DNA of 64,000 bases from JANMJD01 sp963828405 (GCA_963828405.1 CAWHEG010000031.1:1736001-1800000), one strand, 5' to 3'. Counted from the first letter of the stretch, positions 1 to 9,902 are shown. Notes: generated by a model from the sequence alone, not told the origin. Numbers and translations are program-made.

Positions 1-131
1 CTCCGTCCGGCGCGGGCGCTTGTGCCAGTGGACAACCTGTTCAAGAGCCGAGGCGTACCGGCGGTGCGGTGCCGCCGTCCACAACTGTGGTCGACCGATC
101 GATGGTCTCGCGGGCTACGGCGATGAGGTGC

Positions 132-266
132 AACATGAAGGCAGGCAGCCCAAGTCACCCCGTGGGCATCGGCTGCGACGACATCGGCGACGATGAGGTC
201 GTCGCCCGCCTTGGCGAGCCAGTTGAGTGCCTCATGGCGTGAACCGGTCGGCGGTGGGTCAGCCAC
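132..266 (-). pseudogene. HEPN-domain fragment, 3' partner of the MNT gene
   Basis: Reading from a GTG at 266 gives about 45 residues typical of a HEPN N-terminus: EALNWLAKAGDDLIVAD, then VTWAACLH. In HEPN proteins of MNT/HEPN toxin-antitoxin pairs this helix is followed by an FHAQQAAEKALKA-like segment. Here the homology stops after CLHV and no frame restores it, so the gene is truncated. The GTG overlaps the stop codon of the nucleotidyltransferase, the usual arrangement of MNT/HEPN pairs. The rest of the window edge (1-131) shows no recognisable product. Confidence 0.5.
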
Positions 267-513
267 GGCGAAACATGAGCACGCCATCGCGACGAACGGC
301 GCGTTCGATCGTTCCAGCCGTCGCGGCTCGAGCGCTCATTCGTTCCGGGTCGGTGAACGCGACGTCGGCGGGAGCCGGGACGATGGTCGAGCGTACGGCA
401 CGACGCTTCAGATCGATCAACGTCGTGGGCGCGACGCGGTCCAGGACGATCAGCAGGTCGATGTCACTGTCGGGCGTGTCGTCCCCTCGGGCGACCGAGC
501 CGAACAGCGGCAA
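259..513 (-). pseudogene. MNT-type minimal nucleotidyltransferase, 5'-truncated
   Basis: The product begins LPLFGSVARGDDTPDSDIDL, the GSxxRG...DxD signature of minimal nucleotidyltransferases (pol beta superfamily), where the two Asp bind metal. It ends in a typical TIERAVRRDGVLMF tail. MntA-like antitoxins AMPylate their HEPN RNase partner. The roughly 30 N-terminal residues expected before the motif are absent: an in-frame TGA lies at 526-528 and only a TTG at 513 could start translation. The upstream DNA is a transposase remnant, so the 5' end was probably lost at an insertion or recombination junction. The HEPN partner downstream is also broken. Confidence 0.6.
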
Positions 514-525
514 CCGCAGAGGCCA

Positions 526-740
526 TCAGCAGCCTGGTCGATTCTCCCCGTAGGTGGCGTCGGCGGCGTCGGCGGCGACGAGCAGGACATCGGTGGTGAA
601 CCGGCGACCCCCGAGCACCTTCGCCAACGCAGCGTCGACACCCAACTGGTGCCACAGTCCGTCGAGGAGCCAGGCGACACCCAGCGGCCGCGACGACAAG
701 ACCGAGTTGCTCCTGGCGATAATCAGCGATGGGGTCGATG
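526..740 (-). pseudogene. Transposase remnant, IS1634-like
   Basis: One minus-strand frame encodes SSRPLGVAWLLDGLWHQLG followed by VDAALAKVLGGRRFTTDV, which resembles the N-terminal part of IS1634-type DDE transposases from memory of that family. The similarity stops after FTTDV; the usual ERVLFALVANRA continuation is missing and the frame ends at a TGA (526-528). No catalytic domain and no terminal repeats are visible. The remnant is in the same frame as the truncated MNT gene and abuts it. Nothing convincing was found in 741-941. Confidence 0.42.
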
Positions 741-941
741 CGCGTCAAGGTTTGGTGGTCGACGAAGGGCTCTCCGCCGAGCACCCCAGCCTGGACAGCA
801 TGATCAGCGCTGGCTGCCAGCGTTTCTTCGAGAGCTTCGACAACGACCCGACGACAGTCGGCGAGCGCACCGAGAGACCATGATGGAGACCACCACCCGA
901 ATCTCCATCGCCGGGCTCGGGCAGATCCTCAGGAGTGTCAG

Positions 942-2675
942 ATGAGTCCAGGGGCAAGTATCGGATCCGCCACCGATGTGACCACCGGTGCCCGGGGCCA
1001 GCGCGCGCATGCGGCGCAGTTCGAGCACGCACAGCGCTTCGAGCAGCGGCTGTGGAGGGTTGCGCCGGGCGCGTGGTGCATGGTCGGCAACGGCCTGTCG
1101 AACCAGACGTTCGTGGAGGCGCCCGACGGCATCATCGCCATCGACACGGGTGAGAGCACCGAGGAAATGGCAGTCGCCCTGACAGCGCTGCGCGAGCACA
1201 CCGACCGACCGATCGCCGCGGTGATCTACACCCACTTCCACTACGTCGCCGGCACCACGGCCATCGACGCCGGTGCACATGTGACCGGCTACCCGATCTG
1301 GGGTCACGAGCGAATCCGCGTCAACCGCGAGCGGATGGCCACCGAGGTCGGCGTCACGATGCGCCGCGGGTTGGTGCACCAGTTCGCGCTGACGCTGCCG
1401 GCAGACGGTCCCGATGGGCTGGTCAGCGCCGGGCTGGGGCCGTGGTACCGCAACCCTGCACATGCACCGTTCAGCGACGGCTTCGTGCCACCCACGCACA
1501 CCCTCTCCGCGGTCACGTCCACCGTGATCGCCGGGTTGCGGGTGGAGATCACGCCGGCGCCGTCGGACGCCGACGACTCGGTCACGATCTGGTTCCCCGA
1601 GCTGGGCGTCTGCGTGAACAACATCGTGTGGCCGGCGCTCTTCAACATCTACGCGATCCGCGGCGAGGAGTACCGCGATCCGCGCGTGCTGTTGCGTGGG
1701 TTGGATCACGTGCGCGGCCTGAACGCCGAGCATCTCGTCGGTGCCCATGGGCCGCCACTCACAGGCAGCGACCACATCGCCGGCGAGGTGACGCGCGCCC
1801 GCGATGCCATCCAGTTCATCTGGGACCAGACCGTGCGTGGTATCAATCGCGACCTCACGTCTGGAGAGCTGATCGAGTTCGTGCAACTGCCCGCCTGTTA
1901 CGACGCGTCGTACGTCACGCAGCAGCTCTACGGACTGGCCGAGCACCACACCCGCCAGGTGCATACGGGCCTGCGCGGTTGGTTCGACGGCTACGAGGCC
2001 GAGCTGTTCCCATTGCCCACCGTCGAACGGTGTGGCCGGATGATCGCCGGTTTCGGAGGCCGCGAACCGGTGCGCGCCCAGGCCCGCACTGCACTGGCCG
2101 CTGATGACCTACGGTGGTCGTTGGAGCTGGCGACGTGGCTGGTTCGGTGCGAGGTGGGCGCCGACGGGCGTGCCGACGCCGGCACCGCCGATGACCGGGC
2201 CTTGCTCGCGTCGGTGTTGCGCGCCATCGCCCAGAGGACCACCGCGGCGAACATCCGCAACTGGTGCCTCACCCGTGCGCGCGAGCTGGACGGGTTGCAG
2301 GACCTGTCGCGCCTGCGCCGTCACCGCTTCTCCGCCGTGGAGGTGCTTGCCGCAGAGCCGGAGACGTTCGTGCACGCCTTGCGCGTGCTGCTCGTGCCCG
2401 AACGTGCCGAGGGCATCGACGTGCACCTGGCATGGGAGTTCGACGGTGAGGCCCGCGCGGGGTTGCACCTCCGACACTGCATCGCCGCGCCAACGGACGG
2501 CGACGGAGCAGAACACACGATCCACCTCGCCCGCACCACGTGGGCGGCGATCCTCGCCGGCAAGCAGACGATCGCCGATGTGCTCGCCGCAGGCGGCGCA
2601 TCGGTCACGGGTGACGAGGGGGCGGTGAGAGCCGCGCTCGCCGTGTTCGACCACCCGTCGTTGGCCGCCGGCTGA
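942..2675 (+). CDS. Metallo-beta-lactamase-fold alkylsulfatase-like protein with altered metal site
   Basis: The 577-residue protein has the layout of SdsA1/BDS1-type alkylsulfatases: an MBL domain, an alkyl-sulfatase dimerisation region (about 290-420) and a C-terminal SCP2-like domain. An AGGAG six bases before the ATG supports the start. The canonical HxHxDH metal motif is changed: residues 98-103 read HFHYVA, so the second half (Asp-His) is lost. The later ligand region reads APSDADDS and CVNNIVWPA where SdsA1-type enzymes carry glutamates. The fold is confident, but alkylsulfatase activity is doubtful. It sits immediately upstream of an arylsulfatase, which suggests sulfate-ester or related substrate use. 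Confidence 0.8.
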   Translation: MSPGASIGSATDVTTGARGQRAHAAQFEHAQRFEQRLWRVAPGAWCMVGNGLSNQTFVEAPDGIIAIDTGESTEEMAVALTALREHTDRPIAAVIYTHFHYVAGTTAIDAGAHVTGYPIWGHERIRVNRERMATEVGVTMRRGLVHQFALTLPADGPDGLVSAGLGPWYRNPAHAPFSDGFVPPTHTLSAVTSTVIAGLRVEITPAPSDADDSVTIWFPELGVCVNNIVWPALFNIYAIRGEEYRDPRVLLRGLDHVRGLNAEHLVGAHGPPLTGSDHIAGEVTRARDAIQFIWDQTVRGINRDLTSGELIEFVQLPACYDASYVTQQLYGLAEHHTRQVHTGLRGWFDGYEAELFPLPTVERCGRMIAGFGGREPVRAQARTALAADDLRWSLELATWLVRCEVGADGRADAGTADDRALLASVLRAIAQRTTAANIRNWCLTRARELDGLQDLSRLRRHRFSAVEVLAAEPETFVHALRVLLVPERAEGIDVHLAWEFDGEARAGLHLRHCIAAPTDGDGAEHTIHLARTTWAAILAGKQTIADVLAAGGASVTGDEGAVRAALAVFDHPSLAAG

Positions 2676-2704
2676 TCGATCTGATGCAGGAAAAGGAGCA
2701 CAGC

Positions 2705-5042
2705 ATGGCGATCCGCACCTACCCCGAGGATGGCGAGCACCCCGGCCCGATCGGCCGTACCGCGGTCGAGTCGCAACCGGCATGGCCGTTGCCGGCCAGC
2801 CCACCCGCCGACGCTCCCAACGTGCTGGTGATCGTGTTCGACGACCTCGGCTTCGCACAGCTCGGCTGCTACGGCGGGTTGGGTGGTCGCATTCGTACGC
2901 CGCACATCGATCGCCTCGCCGCCGACGGGCTTCGCTACCGGAACTTCCACACCACCGCACTGTGCAGTCCCAGCCGGGCGGCGTTGCTCACCGGTCGCAA
3001 CCATCACAGCGTCGGCGTCGCCACCATCATGGAACGCGCCACCGGCTACCCCGGCTACCACGGCCGCATCCCGAAGGATGCGGCGATGCTGCCGGCAGTG
3101 CTGCGCGACCGGGGGTACTCCACGATGGCCGTGGGTAAATGGCACCTGGCGCCCGACGAGCACATTTCGCCCGCAGGTCCGTTCGACCGGTTCCCGCTGG
3201 GCCAGGGCTTCGAACGCTTCTACGGGTTCATGGGTGGCGAAACGTCGCACTGGGAACCCGACCTGTGGGAGGACAACCACCACACGCACGCGCCAGGCCT
3301 GCCGGAGGACGGCTACCACCTCACCGACGACCTGGTCGACCACGCGATCGAGTGGATCAACGGCCTCAAGGCGGTGGCGCCCAGCAAGCCGTTCTTCACC
3401 TACCTCGCGTTCGGCGCTCCGCATTCGCCGCACCACGTCGCCGCCGACTACATCGAGGCCTACGAGGGCGTGTTCGATGCCGGCTGGGACGTCATCCGGG
3501 AGGAGACCTTGGCCCGTCAGATCGAGCTGGGCATCGTGCCGGTAGGCACCGTCCTTCCCGGCCTCAACCCCGGCGTGGGCGCGTGGCTGGAGCTGAGCCA
3601 CGACGAGCAGCGACTGTTCGCCCGCCAGATGGAGGTGTACGCGGCGATGGTGACGCACACCGACGAGCAGATCGGTCGCCTCGTCGATTTCCTCGGTCGC
3701 AGTGGCCTTGGGGACGACACGCTGTTGATGGTGATGAGCGACAACGGTGCCAGCGCCGAGGGGGGCACGCACGGCCTGCTGAACGAGTTCAGCTACTTCA
3801 ACGGCGAACCGGAGTCGGTGGCGGTCATGCTCGAACACCTCGACGACTGGGGCTCCCCGCACACGCACCCGCACTACGCATCGGGATGGGCGATGGCCGG
3901 CAACACGCCCAACAGGATGTACAAGGCGTTCGTCCACGAAGGTGGCACCCGCGACCCGTTGATCGTCAGATGGCCGAACCGGATCACCGATGGTGGCACC
4001 ATTCGCGGCCAGTTCCACCACATCAGCGATGTCGCACCGACGGTCATCGAAGCCATCGGGCTCGAGTGGCCGGAGGTCGTAGCGGGGCACGTGCAGCGAC
4101 CGGTCGAGGGGACCAGCATGCTCTACACGTTCACGGATGCCGACGCGGCGACCCGCAAGCACCGGCAGTACTTCGAGATGTTCGCCCATCGGGCCATCTG
4201 GGCCGATGGGTGGAAGGCCGTCACGATGCACTGGTCGAAGGCCGTGTTGATGCGCCTGGGGCACATCGCACACGACCTGCACGACGGCGACTTCGACGCC
4301 GACACTTGGGAGCTGTACCACCTCGACGACGACATGTCGGAGATGCACGACCTCGCCGCCCAGCAGCCGGAGAAGCTGCGCGAACTGGTCGACATGTGGT
4401 GGGCCGATGCCGAGCGGTACAACGTGCTGCCCCTCGACGACTCGTTGCTCGCCCGCCTGCTGGTGGAGCGTCCGCGGGTCTTCGAGCCGCGCGACGTCTA
4501 CAGCTACACGGCCAGGGTGCGCCTGCCGCGCCAGGGATCGCCGGTGCTGCGCGACCGGTCGTACACGGTCAGCGCCGACATCGATGTGAACGACGACTGC
4601 CGCGGCACCGTGATGTCGTACGGCGGCGTCGACGGTGGCATCACCCTGTGCGTGCTCGATCGGCACGTGCACTTCGTCAACAACTTCCTCGGCCGCGCGC
4701 ACACGGTGGTGACATCACGCGCCCCGCTGGAACCCGGCCCGCTCACCATCGACGTGCTCTACGAGCGCACCGCGCCCAACGCCGGCGCACGTGCGGCTGT
4801 ACCTGGACGGCGAGCTGCACGACGAAGCCGACGTCCCCCGCACCAACCCGGTTGCGTTCGCCACCACCGAGGGCCTCGAGGTGGGAACCGACAGCGTCTC
4901 ACCCGTGTGGTCGCGCTACCGGCCGCCGTTCGAGTTCACCGGCACGATCCGTCGCGTGGTGGTCTCGACCCCGTCGCCCGACCAGCCACTCACTCCCGAG
5001 CTCGCTCGCGCCGAGCATCGCATGGCGATGTTCCGCCAATAG
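2705..5042 (+). CDS. Arylsulfatase, formylglycine type (frameshifted near 4788)
   Basis: Type I sulfatase that hydrolyses sulfate esters. It has the FDDLG calcium-binding start (Asp46, Asp47) and the CSPSR motif at Cys87, the residue converted to formylglycine by FGE or an anaerobic maturase. MAVGKWHL and the DNGAS motif further along are also family marks. A strong AGGAAAAGGAG places the start at 2705, not at the in-frame ATG 21 nt upstream. After residue ~694 the frame breaks: the LamG-like C-terminal tail (LYLDGELHDEADVP to AEHRMAMFRQ) continues in another frame to a TAG at 5040-5042. A one-base error or mutation near 4788 explains this. No signal peptide is evident. Confidence 0.85.
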
Positions 5043-5124
5043 CCCGAACTCGTCGACGACGCGATGATGGGGGTCTGCTCGGCCGTGAGCTACGTGCTCG
5101 GATGTTGAGCCGCCAGTCGCCGGA

Positions 5125-5547
5125 TCAGCCGGCGCTGCCGGACCAGCCGGCGAGGCCGACGATGCGCAACACCAGCACTCGTACGAAGGGTTGGTCGCGG
5201 TACTGCGGGTAGCGCCCGGCCAACAGCGAGGCCAGGGCCGCCGCGCGACCGTCCGCGTCGTGCTCCCAGTGCAGCTCCGCCCGCACCCACCACAGGCGTG
5301 ACCAGTCGTCGCGGTCCCAGTGCTCGACCAGCAGCGTGGCCCGCGGATCGGCCTCCAGGTTGCGCTCGCGCTGCAGTCGCAACGACGCCTTCGGCTTCAC
5401 CAGATCGACGGGCACGCCCACGAAGCCGTCGTCGACGGCGAACGCAACGGGCACGGCGTCGACTCCACGCTCGGCGTGCGCTGTGCAGAGGATCCCGTGG
5501 TCGTGGGCGGCCAGCCGGGCCAGCGCATCGTCGTCGTGGAGCCGCAT
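5125..5547 (-). CDS. PPOX-class F420-dependent oxidoreductase, Rv0121-like
   Basis: A 140-residue split-barrel protein of the pyridoxamine-phosphate-oxidase fold. Family marks include ALARLAAHDHGILCTA, VPVAFAVDDGFVGVPVD and the C-terminal DWSRLWWVRAELHW. Related Rv0121c-family proteins are annotated as probable F420-dependent enzymes; the substrate is unknown. The reading frame stays open far upstream, but homology begins at the ATG at 5547, so the long extension was discarded. It is convergent with the arylsulfatase and divergent from the acyl-CoA synthetase that follows. Confidence 0.7.
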   Translation of the reverse strand: MRLHDDDALARLAAHDHGILCTAHAERGVDAVPVAFAVDDGFVGVPVDLVKPKASLRLQRERNLEADPRATLLVEHWDRDDWSRLWWVRAELHWEHDADGRAAALASLLAGRYPQYRDQPFVRVLVLRIVGLAGWSGSAG

Positions 5548-5668
5548 CGCGGCCGAGGGTAGTGCGTCGATCGCTTGATCGACCGGAACCGAGGAGCGGT
5601 ACTCTTCGGCACGTGTCGGGGCATCCGTTCCTGCTGTCTTGCCCCGTCCTCGACGCCCGGGCGGCTCG

Positions 5669-7222
5669 ATGAACCCGGCCGTCTGGCTCGAGCGCCACGG
5701 CCGTCGGCGCCCGAACGATCCGGCGCTGGCCGACGGCGAGCGGGTCCACGCCACCTGGGCCGACTTCGCGGCCCGGACGGCCGCGACCGCCGCCGGTCTG
5801 CGCGAGCACTTCGATCTGTCGCTCGGTGACCGGGTCGCCATCGTGATGCACAATCGGCCCGAGTACATCGAGACACTGTTCGCCGTCTGGCACGCAGGTC
5901 TCGTGGCGGTGCCGGTCAACGCGCGCCTCCATCGCGACGAGATCGCCTACATCCTCGAGCACAGCGGGTCGGGCGTCGCGGTGACCGACGACGACCATGC
6001 CGACGACGTCGAGTCGCTGGTCGGCACCGTCGCCACGCTGCGTGCCGCCATCGTTGCGCCGGGCGAGCGGTGGAGCCGGCTCGGCGCGTCGTCGCCGATG
6101 TCGCTCGTCGATCGGCAGCCCGGCGATCCGGCGTGGTTGTTCTACACGAGCGGCACCACCGGCCGTCCCAAGGGCGCCACGCTGACGAACCGCAACCTGC
6201 TGATGATGTCGCTCAGCTACTTCGCCGACATCGATCAGGTGATGCCGCACGACAGCATCCTCCACGCCGCGCCGATCTCGCACGGCTCGGGCCTGTACGG
6301 GCTCCCGCACGTGGTTCGCGGTGCGGTGAGTGTCATCCCGCGCTCGGGAGGCGTCGACGGCGACGAGATCGCCTCGCTCCTCGCCCGGTGGCCAGGCATG
6401 TCGTTCTTCGCCGCGCCCACGATGGTCAAGCGACTGGCCGGCGACCCCGCCATCGTCGGCTCCGACCTCTCCCACCTGAAGACCGTCATCTACGGCGGCG
6501 CACCGATGTACCTGGCCGACCTGCAGGACGCCCTCGCCGTCTTCGGTCCCCGCCTGGACCAGATCTACGGACAGGGCGAGACACCGATGACCATCACGGC
6601 GCTCTCCAAGGCAGACCACGCCGACCGGGATCATCCCCGGTGGCTGGACCGCGTGCAGAGCGTCGGCCTGCCGCGCACCGACGTCGAGGTCCGCGTCGTC
6701 GACGACGACGGTCGCCAGCTGCCGGCCGGCGAGATCGGTGAGGTGGTCGTCCGGGGCGACGTGGTCATGGCCGGCTACTGGAACCATCCCGAAGCCACCG
6801 CCGAGACCTTGCGCGGCGGGTGGCTGCACACCGGCGACGTCGGCAGCTTCGACGACGAGGGCTACCTCACCCTGCGCGACCGCTCGAAGGACCTGATCAT
6901 CAGCGGGGGCATGAACATCTATCCCCGCGAAGTCGAGGAGGCGCTGCTCCGCCACCCCGGCGTGCGGGCCGTCTCCGTGGTCGGCCGGCCCGACCCGGAG
7001 TGGGGTGAGGCGGTGGTCGCATTCGTGGTCGCCGCCGATCACGCCGTTCCACCCGCGGTCGACGACCTCGATCGCACCTGCCTCGACACGATCGCCCGGT
7101 ACAAGCGGCCCAAGGACTACCGGTTCGTCGACTCCCTGCCGACCAGCAACTACGGCAAGGTGCTCAAGCGCGAACTGCGCGAGCGGCTCGTCGCCGAGGG
7201 CCCGGAGGCGGGACGGGTCTGA
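5669..7222 (+). CDS. Long/medium-chain acyl-CoA synthetase, FadD-like
   Basis: ANL-superfamily ligase that adenylates a carboxylic acid and forms the CoA thioester. The P-loop YTSGTTGRPKGATLT, the A5 motif YGQGETP, the hinge/A8 region RSKDLIISGGMNIYPREVEE and the catalytic Lys in TSNYGKVLKREL are all present. About 517 residues, normal for the family. The start at MNPAVWLERHG fits homologues better than a longer in-frame start ten codons upstream. It stands alone, followed by 250 bp of non-coding DNA before the LLM gene. The acid substrate cannot be read from sequence, but neighbours suggest catabolism of aromatic or lipid acids. Confidence 0.88.
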   Translation: MNPAVWLERHGRRRPNDPALADGERVHATWADFAARTAATAAGLREHFDLSLGDRVAIVMHNRPEYIETLFAVWHAGLVAVPVNARLHRDEIAYILEHSGSGVAVTDDDHADDVESLVGTVATLRAAIVAPGERWSRLGASSPMSLVDRQPGDPAWLFYTSGTTGRPKGATLTNRNLLMMSLSYFADIDQVMPHDSILHAAPISHGSGLYGLPHVVRGAVSVIPRSGGVDGDEIASLLARWPGMSFFAAPTMVKRLAGDPAIVGSDLSHLKTVIYGGAPMYLADLQDALAVFGPRLDQIYGQGETPMTITALSKADHADRDHPRWLDRVQSVGLPRTDVEVRVVDDDGRQLPAGEIGEVVVRGDVVMAGYWNHPEATAETLRGGWLHTGDVGSFDDEGYLTLRDRSKDLIISGGMNIYPREVEEALLRHPGVRAVSVVGRPDPEWGEAVVAFVVAADHAVPPAVDDLDRTCLDTIARYKRPKDYRFVDSLPTSNYGKVLKRELRERLVAEGPEAGRV

Positions 7223-7472
7223 CTGGCGTCGGTCAGGCGTCGAGCGAGGAGGACGCCGCCCGCAGAACCTCGGCGTTCGGCATCACCTGCTGCCGCCGGC
7301 GACGAAGTCCCTCCACGCTCGCGAATGTAGTGTTGTCGTTGAAAAGTTGATGTCGTTGAGCGTCATCCGAGCGTCGATGTCGATGGTGCCGATCGTCGCA
7401 CGGGCAATGGGGCCGCAGCGACGGAGGCGCCGTTGGTCGCCTCCATGACACCACGAAAGAGGGGACTCCGTC

Positions 7473-8465
7473 ATGAAACTCGCTTTGTACCTACCGAACT
7501 TCCGCGACAAGGTCACGGTCAAGGAGCTCGAGGATCTCACCGCACTCGCCGAGGAACTCGACTTCGATTCCGTCTGGACGCTCGACCGCATCGTGGTCCC
7601 GGAGGCCTCCGACCGTCAGGAACTGCAGTACTCGTTCGGCATGATGGAGCAGTTCCCGAAGGCACTGCCCGTGTCCGCACGCGGCGAGTGGCTGCAGGGC
7701 TGGCCGCTCATCCCGTGGCTCGCGGCGAAGACCTCGAAGGTGCGCATCGGCATGAGCATCACCGACACGCCGTACCGCTCGCCCGGTGTCCTGGCGGCCG
7801 AGATCGCCACCGTCGACCACCTCTCGAACGGCCGTGTCAACGTGGGTGTCGGCTCTGGCTGGATGCCGGAGGAGTTCGCCGCGGCGAGCGCCACGCACAT
7901 CTTCCCGAAGCGGCACAAGCACGTGCGCGAGACCATCGAGATCATGCAGGGCATCTGGACGAACGACCTGTTCGAGTACCACGGGGAGTTCGCCGACTTC
8001 GACCGTTGCGGGTTCGGTGCAAAGCCGCTGCAGCAGCCCACCCCGCCGATCTACTTCAGCGGTCTCAAGGACCCGAAGCGCTCGGCCGATCGCATCGCCA
8101 GATACGGCCTGGCGGGCTGGATCGGCATCCAGGACACGCCGGAGGAGATTGCCAAGTGGCGCGGCGAGATCCAGCGAGAACTCGGCGAGATCGGCAGCGC
8201 TCGCACGCTCGACGACTTCGACATGTGCAGCATGATCTGGTTCGTCATCACCGACGAGGAGACCGATCAGACGCCGAACGGCAAGCTCGGCAACCTGCTC
8301 GTGGGTACCGCCGGGCAGATCGCCGACAACCTCAAGCGCTACAAGGAGGCGGGCATGACGATGCCCCTCCTGTGGCCGCCGTTCACGGACGTGCCGGTGT
8401 CGAAGACGCTCGACGATCTGAAGCGCCTGAAGGAGGAGATCATGCCCAAGGTCGACGCTCACTAG
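7473..8465 (+). CDS. LLM-class flavin/F420-dependent oxidoreductase
   Basis: 330-residue luciferase-like TIM-barrel enzyme. The start MKLALYLPNF, the region RIGMSITDTPYRSP, and GRVNVGVGSGWMPEEF, typical of F420 or FMN binding in this family, are visible. GAGGGGA lies upstream of the ATG. The gene is followed after 62 bp by a Rieske dioxygenase in the same direction, so the two may be co-transcribed and act on one aromatic or isoprenoid substrate. Whether the cofactor is FMN or F420 cannot be decided. The 7223-7472 gap holds an AT-richer patch with a 9-bp direct repeat TGTCGTTGA (7334 and 7351), possibly promoter DNA. Confidence 0.82.
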   Translation: MKLALYLPNFRDKVTVKELEDLTALAEELDFDSVWTLDRIVVPEASDRQELQYSFGMMEQFPKALPVSARGEWLQGWPLIPWLAAKTSKVRIGMSITDTPYRSPGVLAAEIATVDHLSNGRVNVGVGSGWMPEEFAAASATHIFPKRHKHVRETIEIMQGIWTNDLFEYHGEFADFDRCGFGAKPLQQPTPPIYFSGLKDPKRSADRIARYGLAGWIGIQDTPEEIAKWRGEIQRELGEIGSARTLDDFDMCSMIWFVITDEETDQTPNGKLGNLLVGTAGQIADNLKRYKEAGMTMPLLWPPFTDVPVSKTLDDLKRLKEEIMPKVDAH

Positions 8466-8527
8466 CCGAGATCAGGCGGACGCCGCTCCAACCTGCATGC
8501 GGCTGGCGCCTCAAGTAACCTCCGCGC

Positions 8528-9865
8528 ATGCCGGACGTTCAGTCACGTGGCGTCGGGGTGCGCGAGGTGTCCCCGGCCGGGTCGAAGCCGATCACGCCGG
8601 AGCGGTACATCTCCGAGGCCTGGCTGCAGCGCGAGTTCGAGGTGCTGTTGCCGAAGCTGTGGCAGTTCGCCTGTCTGGAGCGCGACGTCGCCGAGCCGGG
8701 GCAGTACTCGGTGTGGAACATCGGCCGCGAGTCGATCGTGGTGTCGCGCACGCACGACGGATCACTGGCGGCGCACTACAACGTGTGCCAGCACCGTGGC
8801 GCCCGGATCCTGGTCGACGACCGTGGCTGCGCCAACCACTTCACCTGCCCGTACCACGGGTGGGCATACCGTCCCGACGGACGCTTGATCGTGGTGCCCG
8901 ACAACCAACGTTTCCCGGGCGGGGTCGACCGTGCCGAGCGCTCGCTGAAGCCGGTTCGGGTGGCGAGCATGTGGGGTCTCGTGTTCGTGTGCCAGGACCC
9001 TGCCGCGCCGCCGTTGGAGGAGTACCTCGGCCTGCTGCTCGACCGGGTGGCGCCCTACGACCTGGAAGGGATGACTCTCGTCGCCGACCAGACGGTGGCG
9101 CTGAACTGCAACTGGAAGGCGGTGTTCGACAACTTCCATGAGCTGTACCACGTCGAGCACATCCACCCGTTGCACGAACTGCAGTTCGACTGCCCGACGG
9201 CGCGGGTCGATCTGTACGCCAATGGTCATACGGCAGTCAGCATCTTCGGACACACCGTCAACACCCGGCTGCCGATCCCCACCGACACCACGCCGGCGCT
9301 CGCCCGCCAGTTGTTGAAGTTCGGCGGCGATCCGGCCGACTACCAGGGCCGGGTGCTCGATGTGCGCGAGGCGATCCAGAAGCTTCGACGCGACGCCGGC
9401 CCGCGCCTCGGATGGGACTACGACCGTTTCAGTGACGAGCAGTTGAGCGACGTCGAACAGTTCAATGCCCTTCCCAACCTGATGATCACGGTGCAGGCCG
9501 ACGATGCGATGGTGATGCGCGCCCGACCCCACCCCACCGACCCCGACTGGTGCTACTGGGACAAGTTCAGCCTGCACCGCCAGCCCGACCCGGCGGTCGC
9601 CGCCCGTCACGGCGTCGCCTTCGAGCCTCATGACGCCGCCGATGTGGCGCCGGTGGCCCGCCCCGAGCACGAGGACTTCACCCAGGACGACATCATCGCC
9701 GGTCGCAAGACGATGGGTGTCACGATCGACCAGGACGTGCACTTCATCCGCGATGTGCAGGCCGGGATGCACTCACGCGGGTTCGAGTCACAGATCCTCA
9801 ACCTCGACGAGGTGCGGATCCAGCACTTCCACGACTGGCTCGACCACTGGATGGCGAATCGCTGA
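8528..9865 (+). CDS. Rieske non-heme iron oxygenase, alpha subunit
   Basis: Aromatic-ring-hydroxylating oxygenase large subunit of 445 residues. The N-terminal Rieske domain carries CQHRGARI and CPYHGWAY (Cys-x-His ... Cys-x2-His, about residues 86-108) for the 2Fe-2S cluster. The catalytic domain has FDNFHELYHVEHIHP, supplying the bridging and iron-binding His residues. No beta subunit, ferredoxin or reductase gene is adjacent, so it probably belongs to a single-subunit group using external electron donors. It is convergent with the MerB-like gene, and a GC-rich hairpin separates them. Confidence 0.86.
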   Translation: MPDVQSRGVGVREVSPAGSKPITPERYISEAWLQREFEVLLPKLWQFACLERDVAEPGQYSVWNIGRESIVVSRTHDGSLAAHYNVCQHRGARILVDDRGCANHFTCPYHGWAYRPDGRLIVVPDNQRFPGGVDRAERSLKPVRVASMWGLVFVCQDPAAPPLEEYLGLLLDRVAPYDLEGMTLVADQTVALNCNWKAVFDNFHELYHVEHIHPLHELQFDCPTARVDLYANGHTAVSIFGHTVNTRLPIPTDTTPALARQLLKFGGDPADYQGRVLDVREAIQKLRRDAGPRLGWDYDRFSDEQLSDVEQFNALPNLMITVQADDAMVMRARPHPTDPDWCYWDKFSLHRQPDPAVAARHGVAFEPHDAADVAPVARPEHEDFTQDDIIAGRKTMGVTIDQDVHFIRDVQAGMHSRGFESQILNLDEVRIQHFHDWLDHWMANR

Positions 9866-9869
9866 TCGC

Positions 9870-9902
9870 CGCGCCGGCACCGCTGCTGGCCGGCCCGGCG
9901 CG
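9870..9902. terminator. GC-rich hairpin between convergent genes
   Basis: CGCGCCGG (9870-9877) pairs perfectly with CCGGCGCG (9895-9902) around a 17-nt loop. It lies 4 nt after the dioxygenase stop codon and before the end of the oppositely oriented MerB-like gene. There is no T-tract, as is common for actinobacterial terminators. Confidence 0.5.

Noticed and set aside
5090..7042. 650-codon open frame opposite the acyl-CoA synthetase
   Set aside because: High GC keeps antisense frames open; only the 5125-5547 part has homology. Similar long shadows (32109-34037, 47538-49325, 50129-54322) were dropped for the same reason.
7334..7359. 9-bp direct repeat TGTCGTTGA spaced by 17 bp
   Set aside because: Only two copies with no palindromic symmetry; may be a regulator site, but nothing else supports it.
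7233..7454. 73-codon minus-strand open frame between two catabolic genes
   Set aside because: Arg/Ser/His-rich without homology, no RBS; the DNA is more likely promoter sequence for the LLM gene.
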